Program-made: the position numbers and the translations under genes
The notes under the pieces: generated by a model
The model's database searches: none
What the model was told of the DNA's origin: nothing
Seen by the model: the letters and a program-made list of their open reading frames with translations, nothing else
In this document: piece after piece, positions 40,086 to 48,332 of the stretch
How positions within the stretch are numbered: the first letter of the stretch is position 1
How the letters are laid out: each line of letters opens with the position of its first letter
NCBI GenBank assembly: GCA_010671905.1
Contig: JAAHII010000001.1
Location: 2,046,001-2,110,000, forward strand
Source of the DNA: Leptolyngbya sp. SIOISBB
GTDB taxonomy: Bacteria > Cyanobacteriota > Cyanobacteriia > Phormidesmidales > Phormidesmidaceae
DNA length: 64,000 bases
Reading direction: 5' to 3'

Positions 40086-40625
40086 ATGTATCGCAAGATT
40101 TTAGTGGCTGTCGATCATTCGTCCCTACGCTCTCATCTGTTCAGTAAAGCGATTGACCTAGCCAAGCTCATGAAGGCTGATCTGATGATCGTTCATGCGC
40201 TGTCTGCTTATGAAGAGGGCAGTCCCGGACTGCCGGTGCGGTCTTATCACGCCTATTATCCCATTAGCGATAGTATCGCCTGGGAGACCTATCAAAAGCG
40301 ATGGGAAAATTACGAGCGTGAAGGCATTAACGAATTGCGACAATTAGCGGCTGAGGCCACCGATCAAGGCATTAAAACCGAGTTTACGCAAACGGCTGGC
40401 GACCCTGGGAGAGTCATTTGCGATATGGCAGCCAGCTGGCAAGCAGACATTATTATTGTGGGTAATCGGGGGCGTTCGGGTCTCAGCGAATTTTTCTTGG
40501 GCAGCGTGAGTAACTATGTCATGCACCATGCGCCCTGTTCAGTTTTGGTGGTACATAACGCCGAAGTTGAGGAACTGGCATCCGAAACCACCGCAACGGA
40601 AGAAACCGTGAGCACGAGCGCTTAA
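40086..40625 (+). CDS. Universal stress protein (UspA family)
   Basis: 179 residues. ILVAVDHSSLRSHLFSKAIDLAK opens a UspA fold and the nucleotide-binding motif G-x2-G-x9-G-S occurs as GNRGRSGLSEFFLGSVSNYV, so ATP binding is expected. The acidic Thr/Glu tail is unusual. The start follows gaggagg. Universal stress proteins respond to stress or starvation; the exact role here is unknown. A 13-bp hairpin lies after the stop codon. Confidence 0.93.
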   Translation: MYRKILVAVDHSSLRSHLFSKAIDLAKLMKADLMIVHALSAYEEGSPGLPVRSYHAYYPISDSIAWETYQKRWENYEREGINELRQLAAEATDQGIKTEFTQTAGDPGRVICDMAASWQADIIIVGNRGRSGLSEFFLGSVSNYVMHHAPCSVLVVHNAEVEELASETTATEETVSTSA

Positions 40626-40680
40626 CGCCAGATCATAGTGGTGAGAAGCTATTACCATAATCTTCTCTGTCTGTTCCCGA

Positions 40681-40729
40681 GCAACCGTAGCGTGACCTTA
40701 TCGGTCCGATCATCTAACGCTACGGTTGC
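40681..40729 (+). terminator. Hairpin after the universal stress protein gene
   Basis: gcaaccgtagcgt (40681-40693) pairs perfectly with acgctacggttgc (40717-40729). The loop is long and no T run follows, so terminator activity is likely but not certain. Confidence 0.6.
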
Positions 40730-40912
40730 ATGCTGATCACGGGTGCTGACAGGGCCGATTTCTCCACCTCTCAATCCCGACTTAAGGCGCATTCATATCT
40801 GGGATAATCTCCAAAACATATCGAGAGCTAGACGAGAACATTTATTGATTATTGATTTCTGCCAGCTGACAGAAGTCTCTACAATTCAATAGGGCATAAA
40901 TCTTTGAGCACT

Positions 40913-42136
40913 ATGGCCGGTCAAGACTCTTTTTCGCAGCAGGCAACCAGTCATCAAAAGAGCGATCGCTCTGCTCGTTCATGGCCCTTTTGGCCCATTG
41001 TGCCGCTATATCCCTATGGTCAACGACCAACTCTGATGCAAGAAGTCGTGCCAGAGACGGTTTGGACTTTTGACCAATCTCAGGGGATTTTTTATGTCGT
41101 TGTGCCCATCCGCATGACGATCATCAGACTTCAGAGCGGTGGACTGCTGGTTTATGCGCCCGTGGCACCAACGCCTGAGTGCATCGAGCTAGTGAGATCG
41201 CTGGAAGCGCGCTATGGCTTAGTTCGATACATCATTCAATCCACCACAACAGGAATTGAACATAAAGTGTTTGTCGGTCCCTTTGCGCGTCGCTTTCCCC
41301 AAGCTCAAATTTACGTCGCGCCTCACCAGTGGAGCTTTCCGCTCAATTTACCCCTGAGTTGGTTAGGCTTGCCAGACCAACGGACCCAAGTGCTGACTGC
41401 CGAGGTCTCAGTGCCTTTTGCCGATGAATTTGACTGGGCGACTTTAGGGCCAATCCAGTTAGGGCTAGGTCCCTTTGTGGAAGTGGCGCTGTTTCATCGA
41501 GAGACTCGCACCCTGCTATTGACCGACACATTAGTTTCGGTACCTTATGAGCCACCCGCCATCCTCCAACTCGATCCGTATCCGCTGTTGTTTCATGCCC
41601 GCGATCGCGCAGAAGACCCGGTCGTCGACACCCCCGCCAACCGGCTGCGGGGCTGGCATCGCATTGCGCTATTTGCCTTTTTCTTTCGTCCGAGTGCCCT
41701 CGATACGCCGCCACTGCGAGCCGCTTTTCAAGCTGCGAAGGATGCTCCAGATCGGTCTCGACGGGCGTACTTTGGCCTCTATCCTTTTTGCTGGCAAGCT
41801 GATTGGTTGAACTCTTTTAAGGCCCTGCAGGGGGGTGGCAGGCCCTTTGTCGCACCGGTGCTCCAGACTCTCATCTTCAACCGCGGTATCTGTGAGGTCA
41901 AAGATTGGGTTAACCAAGTGAGTCAATGGCACTTTGAGCGAGTGATTCCTTGCCATTTGGCTGCCCCGATCGCGGTCGGGCCGAGGGAGTTTCAGGCGGC
42001 ATTTGCGGCGATCTCCCAGCCCAATATGCCGCCTGGCGATTCCCCCTTACCCGCAGAAGATTTCGAATTTTTACAAGAACTCGATGCGGGCTTAGTCAAA
42101 CGGGGGATTACGCCCCCAGCCCAAACCTCAAGATAA
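40913..42136 (+). CDS. DUF4336 domain protein
   Basis: About 407 residues from ATG 40913 (a TTG three codons earlier is open too). WPFWPIVPLYPYGQRPTLMQEVVPETVWTFDQ and the later YGLVRYIIQSTTTGIEHKVFVGPF fit DUF4336, a family distantly like metallo-beta-lactamases; the usual HxHxDH cluster is absent, so hydrolase activity is doubtful. No signal peptide. The gene stands alone upstream of a dispersed repeat and two tRNA genes. Confidence 0.85.
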   Translation: MAGQDSFSQQATSHQKSDRSARSWPFWPIVPLYPYGQRPTLMQEVVPETVWTFDQSQGIFYVVVPIRMTIIRLQSGGLLVYAPVAPTPECIELVRSLEARYGLVRYIIQSTTTGIEHKVFVGPFARRFPQAQIYVAPHQWSFPLNLPLSWLGLPDQRTQVLTAEVSVPFADEFDWATLGPIQLGLGPFVEVALFHRETRTLLLTDTLVSVPYEPPAILQLDPYPLLFHARDRAEDPVVDTPANRLRGWHRIALFAFFFRPSALDTPPLRAAFQAAKDAPDRSRRAYFGLYPFCWQADWLNSFKALQGGGRPFVAPVLQTLIFNRGICEVKDWVNQVSQWHFERVIPCHLAAPIAVGPREFQAAFAAISQPNMPPGDSPLPAEDFEFLQELDAGLVKRGITPPAQTSR

Positions 42137-42234
42137 AGTCATGGTGGCATTGCCAGCACGCCTCCATAAGCCTCTTGTCTTCCGACAGGCAGGGGGTATT
42201 CTGCGATCGCAGATTTTTCCAGAGTCAAAGATAT

Positions 42235-42336
42235 AGCAGAATGCGGAATGCGGAGGTCGGAATGCGGAATTGAAATGCAGGCTAGAAAGCAGTTTCGACA
42301 ATCCAGGGCGACCTGATCAAACTGCGGCTTGCTATA
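42235..42336 (-). repeat. Dispersed repeat, copy B (inverse orientation)
   Basis: The reverse complement reads tatagcaagccgcagtttga ... gacctccgcattccgcattc and matches copy A at 26878-26980 over its whole length with scattered changes. It lies between the DUF4336 gene and the tRNA-Tyr gene. Confidence 0.85.
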
Positions 42337-42501
42337 GCCGACAATCTTTGGAAGCTCATGGCGTCATTCTCCACTCTCTTACCAGCCATGCCATCAGCCA
42401 TTGAGTCATGATGCCGTGCCGCCGGTGAACCAATCAAAACTTGGCAAATATTTCCGCAACAAAGAGCATTCGTCATGTTAGGATTAACAACCGTGGATGG
42501 C

Positions 42502-42583
42502 GGGTCGGTGCCCGAGTGGTTAATGGGGGCGGACTGTAAATCCGCTGGCTATGCCTACGCTGGTTCGAATCCAGCTCGGCCCA
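42502..42583 (+). tRNA. tRNA-Tyr (GTA)
   Basis: A class II tRNA with acceptor strands gggtcgg and tcggccc, anticodon loop actgtaaat with GTA at 42536-42538, an extra variable arm (gctggctatgcctacgc) and T arm gctggttcgaatccagc. CCA is not encoded. It is followed after nine bases by tRNA-Thr, a pairing seen in other cyanobacteria. Confidence 0.93.
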
Positions 42584-42592
42584 TCCACGCCT

Positions 42593-42664
42593 GCCCATGT
42601 AGCTCAGCGGTAGAGCACACCCTTGGTAAGGGTGAGGTCATGAGTTCAATTCTCATCATGGGCT
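42593..42664 (+). tRNA. tRNA-Thr (GGT)
   Basis: Acceptor strands gcccatg and catgggc pair perfectly; the D arm is agctcagcggtagagca, the anticodon loop contains GGT at 42625-42627, and the T arm is tgagttcaattctca. CCA is not encoded. Probably co-transcribed with tRNA-Tyr. Confidence 0.94.
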
Positions 42665-42731
42665 TGTTTGAACTGAGCTTGGCTTGAGTTCTGTAGTCCT
42701 GACTGAGCTTGGACATAAATGAGTTCGTCTG

Positions 42732-42766
42732 AAGTCTTCTTTTGTCATGCTGACAAAAGAAGACTT
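42732..42766 (+). terminator. Hairpin terminator after the tRNA pair
   Basis: aagtcttcttttgtca (42732-42747) pairs perfectly with tgacaaaagaagactt (42751-42766) around a three-base loop. It follows the tRNA-Thr gene by about 70 bases. The arm itself is T/A rich; it is likely to act in both directions. Confidence 0.75.
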
Positions 42767-43557
42767 TGGCTTTAAAAGCCTATTCTTTCCAGATTCCCAA
42801 TAAATCAGATTTTTCGGTCAAGCCTTTAGATGGCCGCAAGCCCTTTTTCTGCGAGGCTTACAATGTTTTCCGAGAAAATGACTATTGGTTATATTCCCAA
42901 CAAGTAACTGCTGTGCACCAATAAACTTGTTCTTACTAGGCAAGACTTACCTCCCTTACAATGGCGAAACAGCAGCTGAAAGCTCCATTAGTCAGTGGAT
43001 TGAGAGACCTCATTTAGTCTGCGTTGATCTGGGTTTTTTGGTCAAAATAATTGACAACGCGTACTCAGCTTTCAATATCTAGCGAATTGCAAGCTGGAGA
43101 CATCTCCCTGAAAAAGATTCTGAAATGTAAAGCTTGCTCAGCGATCAAAAGTCGCTGATTGTAGCTGTAGTTTTGGATAGACAGAGCGGTGCATAGACAA
43201 GATCATTCACAGCAATCTTGAGAGCTATTGACCTTTTCGCCATTGCCTTTGCTGGGATCAATGATTTTTACTTCCACGCTTTTTAATAAAGCTTAATTCT
43301 ATTTTTGATCGAAATATCCGGAGCTTTTATAAACTCTTAGAGAGCACAAGGGTATATTTGAGGACATCTTTGGTGTACGCTTAACTCCCGTAAAGCGCAG
43401 CTGATGCTTGCTTGAGTTATTGATGCTGAAGCGTCATGTAATTGCGTCGGTTGTCTTTCCATCGTGTGGTGTGTTTCTGGCAATTTGTACCCAGCAGATT
43501 TTGTGATTCTGCCGGGGATTGGTGGCTTGAGGATGTGAACTTCGTCTCCTGAATAGA
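42767..43557. other. A/T-rich region upstream of the envelope operon
   Basis: About 790 bases of lower GC than its surroundings. A short open frame at 42885-43082 has no recognisable content. The operon promoter is probably here, perhaps around 43280-43400 where A/T runs are dense, but no consensus was firmly identified. Confidence 0.45.
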
Positions 43558-44568
43558 ATGTTGCGACTTGATTGGATCTTTTCCATTCCGGGTTCTGCGT
43601 GCCGATTTATCGGATATTTGGCCCGTTCTTTTAAACGTCGGTTTTGGTTGCAGGCTGCGATCGCCTTTATGGCGGTGCAGTTGATTAACTGGGCTGGCCA
43701 TCTGCCGCAAGCGGGGCTGTCGCCAGCTATGGCCCAAGCGGCAACTAATATTGTGAACCAGGCAGGGGCGAGTTATGTAGACGCCAACAATAACCCTGTC
43801 ACCGGTATTATCTCGAATCAGACAACGCTGCAAGCGTCTGAGACACCTCCGTTGACGATTATTAAAACGGCTGATCGAGGTGCGGCTGAGCCAGGGGATG
43901 TGGTGGTCTATCGCCTGCTCGTTCGGAACCCAGCGGGAGTAGCCAGTGGTGCGCTCACGATTACCGATGAGTTGCCATTGGGAATGCAGCTGATTGAGGA
44001 CTCGATTCGCACCTCGCCGCTGCAATTTACCAGTATCACGACCAACGATCGCAGCTTTGTCCTCGACTTTGGGGGAGCCTCATTAGGAGGCGGTCAAGAA
44101 CTATCCGTGGTGTATGCCGCCTTGGTGACGCCGGATGCCGTTAGGGGCTCTGGTCGCAACGTGGCCCAGGCAATTACACCCACCAGTAGTGCATCTGCAA
44201 GTAACGAGTTAGCAATTCGTCCAGGGATTTTGGCTGACTGCGGCACCTTAGTGGGTCGAGTGTTTGTCGATAAAAACTTTGATGGCGAACAGCAAGCTGG
44301 CGAGCCAGGCGTGCCGAATGCGGTTGTCTTTATGGATGACGGTAACCGCATTTTGACTGACCCCGATGGGTTGTTCTCGGTCGCCTACGTGCTTTCGGGT
44401 AACCGGGTCGGCACCTTGGATCTCACGAGTTTGCCGGGGTATACCCTGGCGCCCAATCTGTACCGATTAGCCGATAACAGCCAGTCTCGGCTGGTCCGGC
44501 TGGAGCCAGGTGGTCTCGCTCGGATGAACTTTGGCGTCACACCCGCATTTGGGGAGGAGCAGGGGTGA
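43558..44568 (+). CDS. Secreted DUF11 / SdrD-B-like domain protein (envelope operon gene 1)
   Basis: 336 residues. A basic N-terminal stretch is followed by a hydrophobic segment and a likely signal cleavage after AMA (about residue 59). A DUF11-type beta-sandwich spans about 98-205 (PPLTIIKTADRGAAEPGDVVVYRLLVRN), then an SdrD B-like or carboxypeptidase-regulatory-like domain at about 228-326 (GTLVGRVFVDKNFDGEQQAGEPGVPN) with a DKNFDGE calcium-type loop. It is the first gene of a four-gene run; its stop codon shares bases with the next start (TGATG), a sign of translational coupling. Likely periplasmic or surface located. Function is unknown. Confidence 0.8.
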   Translation: MLRLDWIFSIPGSACRFIGYLARSFKRRFWLQAAIAFMAVQLINWAGHLPQAGLSPAMAQAATNIVNQAGASYVDANNNPVTGIISNQTTLQASETPPLTIIKTADRGAAEPGDVVVYRLLVRNPAGVASGALTITDELPLGMQLIEDSIRTSPLQFTSITTNDRSFVLDFGGASLGGGQELSVVYAALVTPDAVRGSGRNVAQAITPTSSASASNELAIRPGILADCGTLVGRVFVDKNFDGEQQAGEPGVPNAVVFMDDGNRILTDPDGLFSVAYVLSGNRVGTLDLTSLPGYTLAPNLYRLADNSQSRLVRLEPGGLARMNFGVTPAFGEEQG

Positions 44569-47500
44569 TGAAAACCTTTCTTGCAATGATTGGCTGGCTG
44601 ATGGTCAGCGCCTTGGCAGCTGATGTAGTCAGCGTCGCGATCGCCCAAACGGCTGATGAAGGGGCGGATGATGCCCCCACCTCACAACCGGAAGGCGAAG
44701 ATGCCGCAACGGTGATCAACTTGGCATCAGTGGTTGCTGAAAATTCAGCCCAGGTCCTTGATCAGGCTGAAGCTGCGCGGGCAACGACAGAAGCAGCGGC
44801 GCTATCGGATCTAGAGGCCGTTGGCGTAAGCGATTTATCGCCGCCTGCGGTCGGCGATCGCGGCGCAGCCGCTAGTCTGAGCGCGGTTGATCGCAGCTCC
44901 TCTAATCAGCCTTTGTCAGTCAGTGCAGCCTCTGAACCTTCAGTCGTTTTAGTGGTGCCCGCCGATGGACAGTTCGGGATTGCCACGACCAACTTGTCTG
45001 AGCTGGCCGATCTGGACGACCGGATAGCGCAATCGAATCCTCAACCCTTACCTGAGATTCCTGAAGATGCTCTAGAAACCGACGCAGACGTTTTGCCGAC
45101 GTTTAGGCTCAGTTTGGTGCCCGTGACGGAGCCGGTTGTACCGGCCAATCGTCGTTCCATCATTGAATTTGAGGGGCGCATTACTGACGCCGATGGCACT
45201 CTAGTGCCGCACGATGTGGTCGTCACCCTGACCACTGGGGCCGGTGAGTTTCAAGGGGCGGACTATGACGCTGACACCGCTGGGTTCCAGGTGTTGGCTC
45301 GACAGGGGCAGTTTGCCGCTACCTTGCGTTCCTCCCTAGAGGCTCAACAGGTGCGCATCCGGGCTGCGGCTTCTGCCTATGCAGCTCAAGGTATCGATGA
45401 ACAGGAGGCGGTAACCCTCGATCCGCTGCCACCGTTGGAAACCTTTACCCAAGTTGAGTTCGCCACTAACCTGCGGCCCACGCTAGTTTCCGGTGTGGTG
45501 GATCTGCGTATCGGTCCTGGGGGCACCAATTTCTGGGGCAGCTATGCTGATTTTTTGGATCCCGACGATATTGGTGATACTGAGTTTGATTTGGGGGCAG
45601 CGTTATTCGCTACCGGCAGTCTAGGTGAATGGCAATTTACCGGGGCGCTGAATACACGTCGGGCTTTGAACGAGACCTGCGATGGCAACCGCCTATTCCG
45701 CAACGACCAGTTTTGCGACAATACGTACCCGGTGTATGGCGACAGTTCTCAAAATGATTATTTGACGCCCTCAATCGATAGCTTTTTTATCCGGTTTCAG
45801 CGCGATGCTGAAGTGGCCGGTGGTGAAGCTGACTACTTTATGTGGGGTGATTACGAGACGCTGGAATTTGCCCGTAGTTCCCAAGAGTTCACGGCAATTA
45901 CGCGTCAACTCCACGGTTTCAAGGGCAATTACACGCTGGGCAACTTTCAGCTCACGGCGATGTACGCCAACAATTTGCGGCCCTTTCAACGCGATACCAT
46001 TGCGCCAGATGGCACCAGCGGTTTCTACTTCCTATCTCGCCGGGTCATCCTTCCTGGCAGTGAAAACGTTTTTATCGAAACGGAAGAACTTAACCGTCCC
46101 GGTACTGTGATTGAGCGACGACAGCTCAATCGCGTCAGCGATTACGAGATTGACTACGATCGCGGCTCCCTCTTGTTTCGTCAACCGGTATATCGCACGC
46201 GCATTGACCCGCTAGGTAAGACCCTGGTGAATCGCATTGTTGTCACCTACCAAGTTGACACGGCCGATGGCGGCGACCTGTATGCCGGGCGCTTGCAATA
46301 CAACTTTAAGGCTGGGCAGCCTGATGTAGGTGGCTGGGCGGGTATTACCCTGATCTCTGAAGCGCAAGGCGATCAAGACTTCTCGCTTTATGGAGCGGAT
46401 GTACAGATTCCCTTGGGGGCAACCGGCTCGTTGACAGGCGAATACGCTCATTCCTATTTTGAGCGGTTCGGCGAATCAGCGGACGGGAATGCCTATCGGT
46501 TAGAGGCTCAAGGTCCCCTCTTTACCCCAACGGTGCAAGGTTTAGCGTACTTGAGAAGCGCTGACGAAGGCTTTTCGAATACGGCAACCACGAGCTTTCG
46601 CCCTGGGCAGACTCGCTGGGGGGCCGCTGTTAATGCCGCAGTTGGTCAAACAACGCGACTCAATTTCCAATTTGATCAAGAGATCAATCGAGGGGTTGCG
46701 CCCGAGGTGCTCATCGAAGAAGTTGACCTCTTTAATCCTGGCCAATTTGCGGAGCCGGGCGAGCGGGTTGACAATACCCTGACCACTTACCGTGCCGGGG
46801 TGCGGCAATCGCTGGGTTCGGTGAATGTGGGGCTGGATTATGTGAATCGCGATCGCACCGATCGCCTGGGTGACACTAGCGCCAACTCACAACAGTTTGT
46901 GCCCCAGTTGGCGGTGCCCATTACTGGCGATTTGAGCTTCCGCGCCCAGAGTGAAATTAATGTTGGGGACGACGATGATCTTGCCTATCCCGATCGCACC
47001 ACGCTGGCCTTAGATTGGGCCGTGCAGCCAGGGGTGACGATGCGGCTGTCGCAGCAGTTTATCAGCAGCAGTGGCGCTGATCCCCGCAACATCACGAGTC
47101 TCGACACCTTGGTGGACTACGAATTGGGCGACAACACTTCCCTGCGGAGTCGTTACTCCTTGATTGGTGGTTACGGTGGGCTGATTGGTCAAGCCGCTCT
47201 AGGGTTGAATCATCGCATTATTTTGGCCCCCGGACTGCGCGCCACTCTTGGAGTTGAGCACGTGATCAACGATGCCTTTAACAACACGGGCGCGGGGGAG
47301 CAGTTCGAGCAGCCGTTTGCGGTGGGTTTGGGGGGTACCTCCTTAGGGATTCTCGGCGGCACCTCTTACTCAGTCGGGTTGGAATACACCAATAATCCCG
47401 ACTTTCAGGCGAGTGCGCGAGTCGAGCATCGAGATTCTTCCTCGGGGAGCAATACGGTGTTCACCGCTGCCGCCGCCGGTAAGGTGACGAACGCACTCAC

Positions 47501-48332
47501 GACCCTGTTCCGGTTTCAAACGGCTAACTTTGCAAACCAAACTATCACCGGTGAGTTGGGCAACTCCACCGACTTGAAATTGGGGATGGCGTATCGCAAT
47601 CCCATCAGTGATCAGTGGAACGCCCTCATGAGCTATGAGTATCGGCGCAATCCGGCCACCAGTCCGGATTCTCTGCTGATTGATAGCGGCATCGGTTCAT
47701 CGGATCACACCTTGTCGCTGGAGGCCATCTACGCGCCCAGTTGGCAGTGGGAATTTTATGGCAAATATGCTTTCCGGATTAGTGATGCCACTTTGGCCGA
47801 TGATTTTGAGTTTTCTAACTCCATTCATCTCATGCAATTCCGCACGTCTTACCAGTTTGCCTATCGGTGGGATGTCTTGGGTGAGGTGCGCTATATCACT
47901 CAGCCCGAGGCGAGCTTCAACGAAGTCGGTACATCCATTGAGTTGGGCTACTATCTGACCCCTGATTTGCGGTTAGGCGTGGGGTATAGCTTTGGCAGTG
48001 TGGATAACGACGGCTTTGGCGGCGGGTATCGTTCCGCGAGCGGACCTTACTTCGGGGTACAGCTCAAGGTAAATGAATTGCTCAATGGCTTTGGCATTCA
48101 ACCGGATGTTGTGCCTCCACAGCAAGAAGAATCACTCGTCGATACGGCGCTGACGCCCGAGGAAGCCGAGGCTGTGGATGGAGCAGCGCCTGCCGACGAT
48201 GTGTCCTTTATCAATCCGGCAGCGACTGCCGAGGTGGTGGCAGCCCTGGTGGATGCCGCTAGCGATTTTGCAGCGGCGTTTTCTCCGATCGCCGCTGTGC
48301 CCCCTGAGTCATCCAGCGATCGAGGTATCTGA
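44568..48332 (+). CDS. Very large predicted outer-membrane beta-barrel protein (envelope operon gene 2)
   Basis: About 1254 residues from ATG 44568, overlapping the previous stop by one base; GTG 44565 is an alternative. A signal peptide (ends near AIAQ) precedes an acidic Ala/Glu-rich region (about 30-170) and an Ig-like segment (about 178-275, RRSIIEFEGRITDADGTLVPHDVVV). The rest alternates short Tyr/Phe-ending beta strands with Asp/Asn-rich turns, typical of a large outer-membrane barrel. Notable blocks are YPVYGDSSQNDYLTPSIDS, DYFMWGDYETLEFARSSQEF and DYEIDYDRGSLLFRQPV. A proline-free Glu/Ala tail ends the protein. I cannot name a family with certainty; I recall similar blocks in large DUF11/OmpA-associated proteins of other Gram-negatives. 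Confidence 0.75.
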   Translation: MKTFLAMIGWLMVSALAADVVSVAIAQTADEGADDAPTSQPEGEDAATVINLASVVAENSAQVLDQAEAARATTEAAALSDLEAVGVSDLSPPAVGDRGAAASLSAVDRSSSNQPLSVSAASEPSVVLVVPADGQFGIATTNLSELADLDDRIAQSNPQPLPEIPEDALETDADVLPTFRLSLVPVTEPVVPANRRSIIEFEGRITDADGTLVPHDVVVTLTTGAGEFQGADYDADTAGFQVLARQGQFAATLRSSLEAQQVRIRAAASAYAAQGIDEQEAVTLDPLPPLETFTQVEFATNLRPTLVSGVVDLRIGPGGTNFWGSYADFLDPDDIGDTEFDLGAALFATGSLGEWQFTGALNTRRALNETCDGNRLFRNDQFCDNTYPVYGDSSQNDYLTPSIDSFFIRFQRDAEVAGGEADYFMWGDYETLEFARSSQEFTAITRQLHGFKGNYTLGNFQLTAMYANNLRPFQRDTIAPDGTSGFYFLSRRVILPGSENVFIETEELNRPGTVIERRQLNRVSDYEIDYDRGSLLFRQPVYRTRIDPLGKTLVNRIVVTYQVDTADGGDLYAGRLQYNFKAGQPDVGGWAGITLISEAQGDQDFSLYGADVQIPLGATGSLTGEYAHSYFERFGESADGNAYRLEAQGPLFTPTVQGLAYLRSADEGFSNTATTSFRPGQTRWGAAVNAAVGQTTRLNFQFDQEINRGVAPEVLIEEVDLFNPGQFAEPGERVDNTLTTYRAGVRQSLGSVNVGLDYVNRDRTDRLGDTSANSQQFVPQLAVPITGDLSFRAQSEINVGDDDDLAYPDRTTLALDWAVQPGVTMRLSQQFISSSGADPRNITSLDTLVDYELGDNTSLRSRYSLIGGYGGLIGQAALGLNHRIILAPGLRATLGVEHVINDAFNNTGAGEQFEQPFAVGLGGTSLGILGGTSYSVGLEYTNNPDFQASARVEHRDSSSGSNTVFTAAAAGKVTNALTTLFRFQTANFANQTITGELGNSTDLKLGMAYRNPISDQWNALMSYEYRRNPATSPDSLLIDSGIGSSDHTLSLEAIYAPSWQWEFYGKYAFRISDATLADDFEFSNSIHLMQFRTSYQFAYRWDVLGEVRYITQPEASFNEVGTSIELGYYLTPDLRLGVGYSFGSVDNDGFGGGYRSASGPYFGVQLKVNELLNGFGIQPDVVPPQQEESLVDTALTPEEAEAVDGAAPADDVSFINPAATAEVVAALVDAASDFAAAFSPIAAVPPESSSDRGI

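Noticed and set aside
42593-42664. tRNA-Thr 3' end as an attachment site of a genomic island containing the envelope operon
   Set aside because: No direct repeat of the tRNA 3' end was noticed downstream and no integrase gene is present.
42885-43082. 65-codon open frame before the envelope operon
   Set aside because: No ribosome-binding site, no recognisable protein pattern, A/T-rich intergenic setting.
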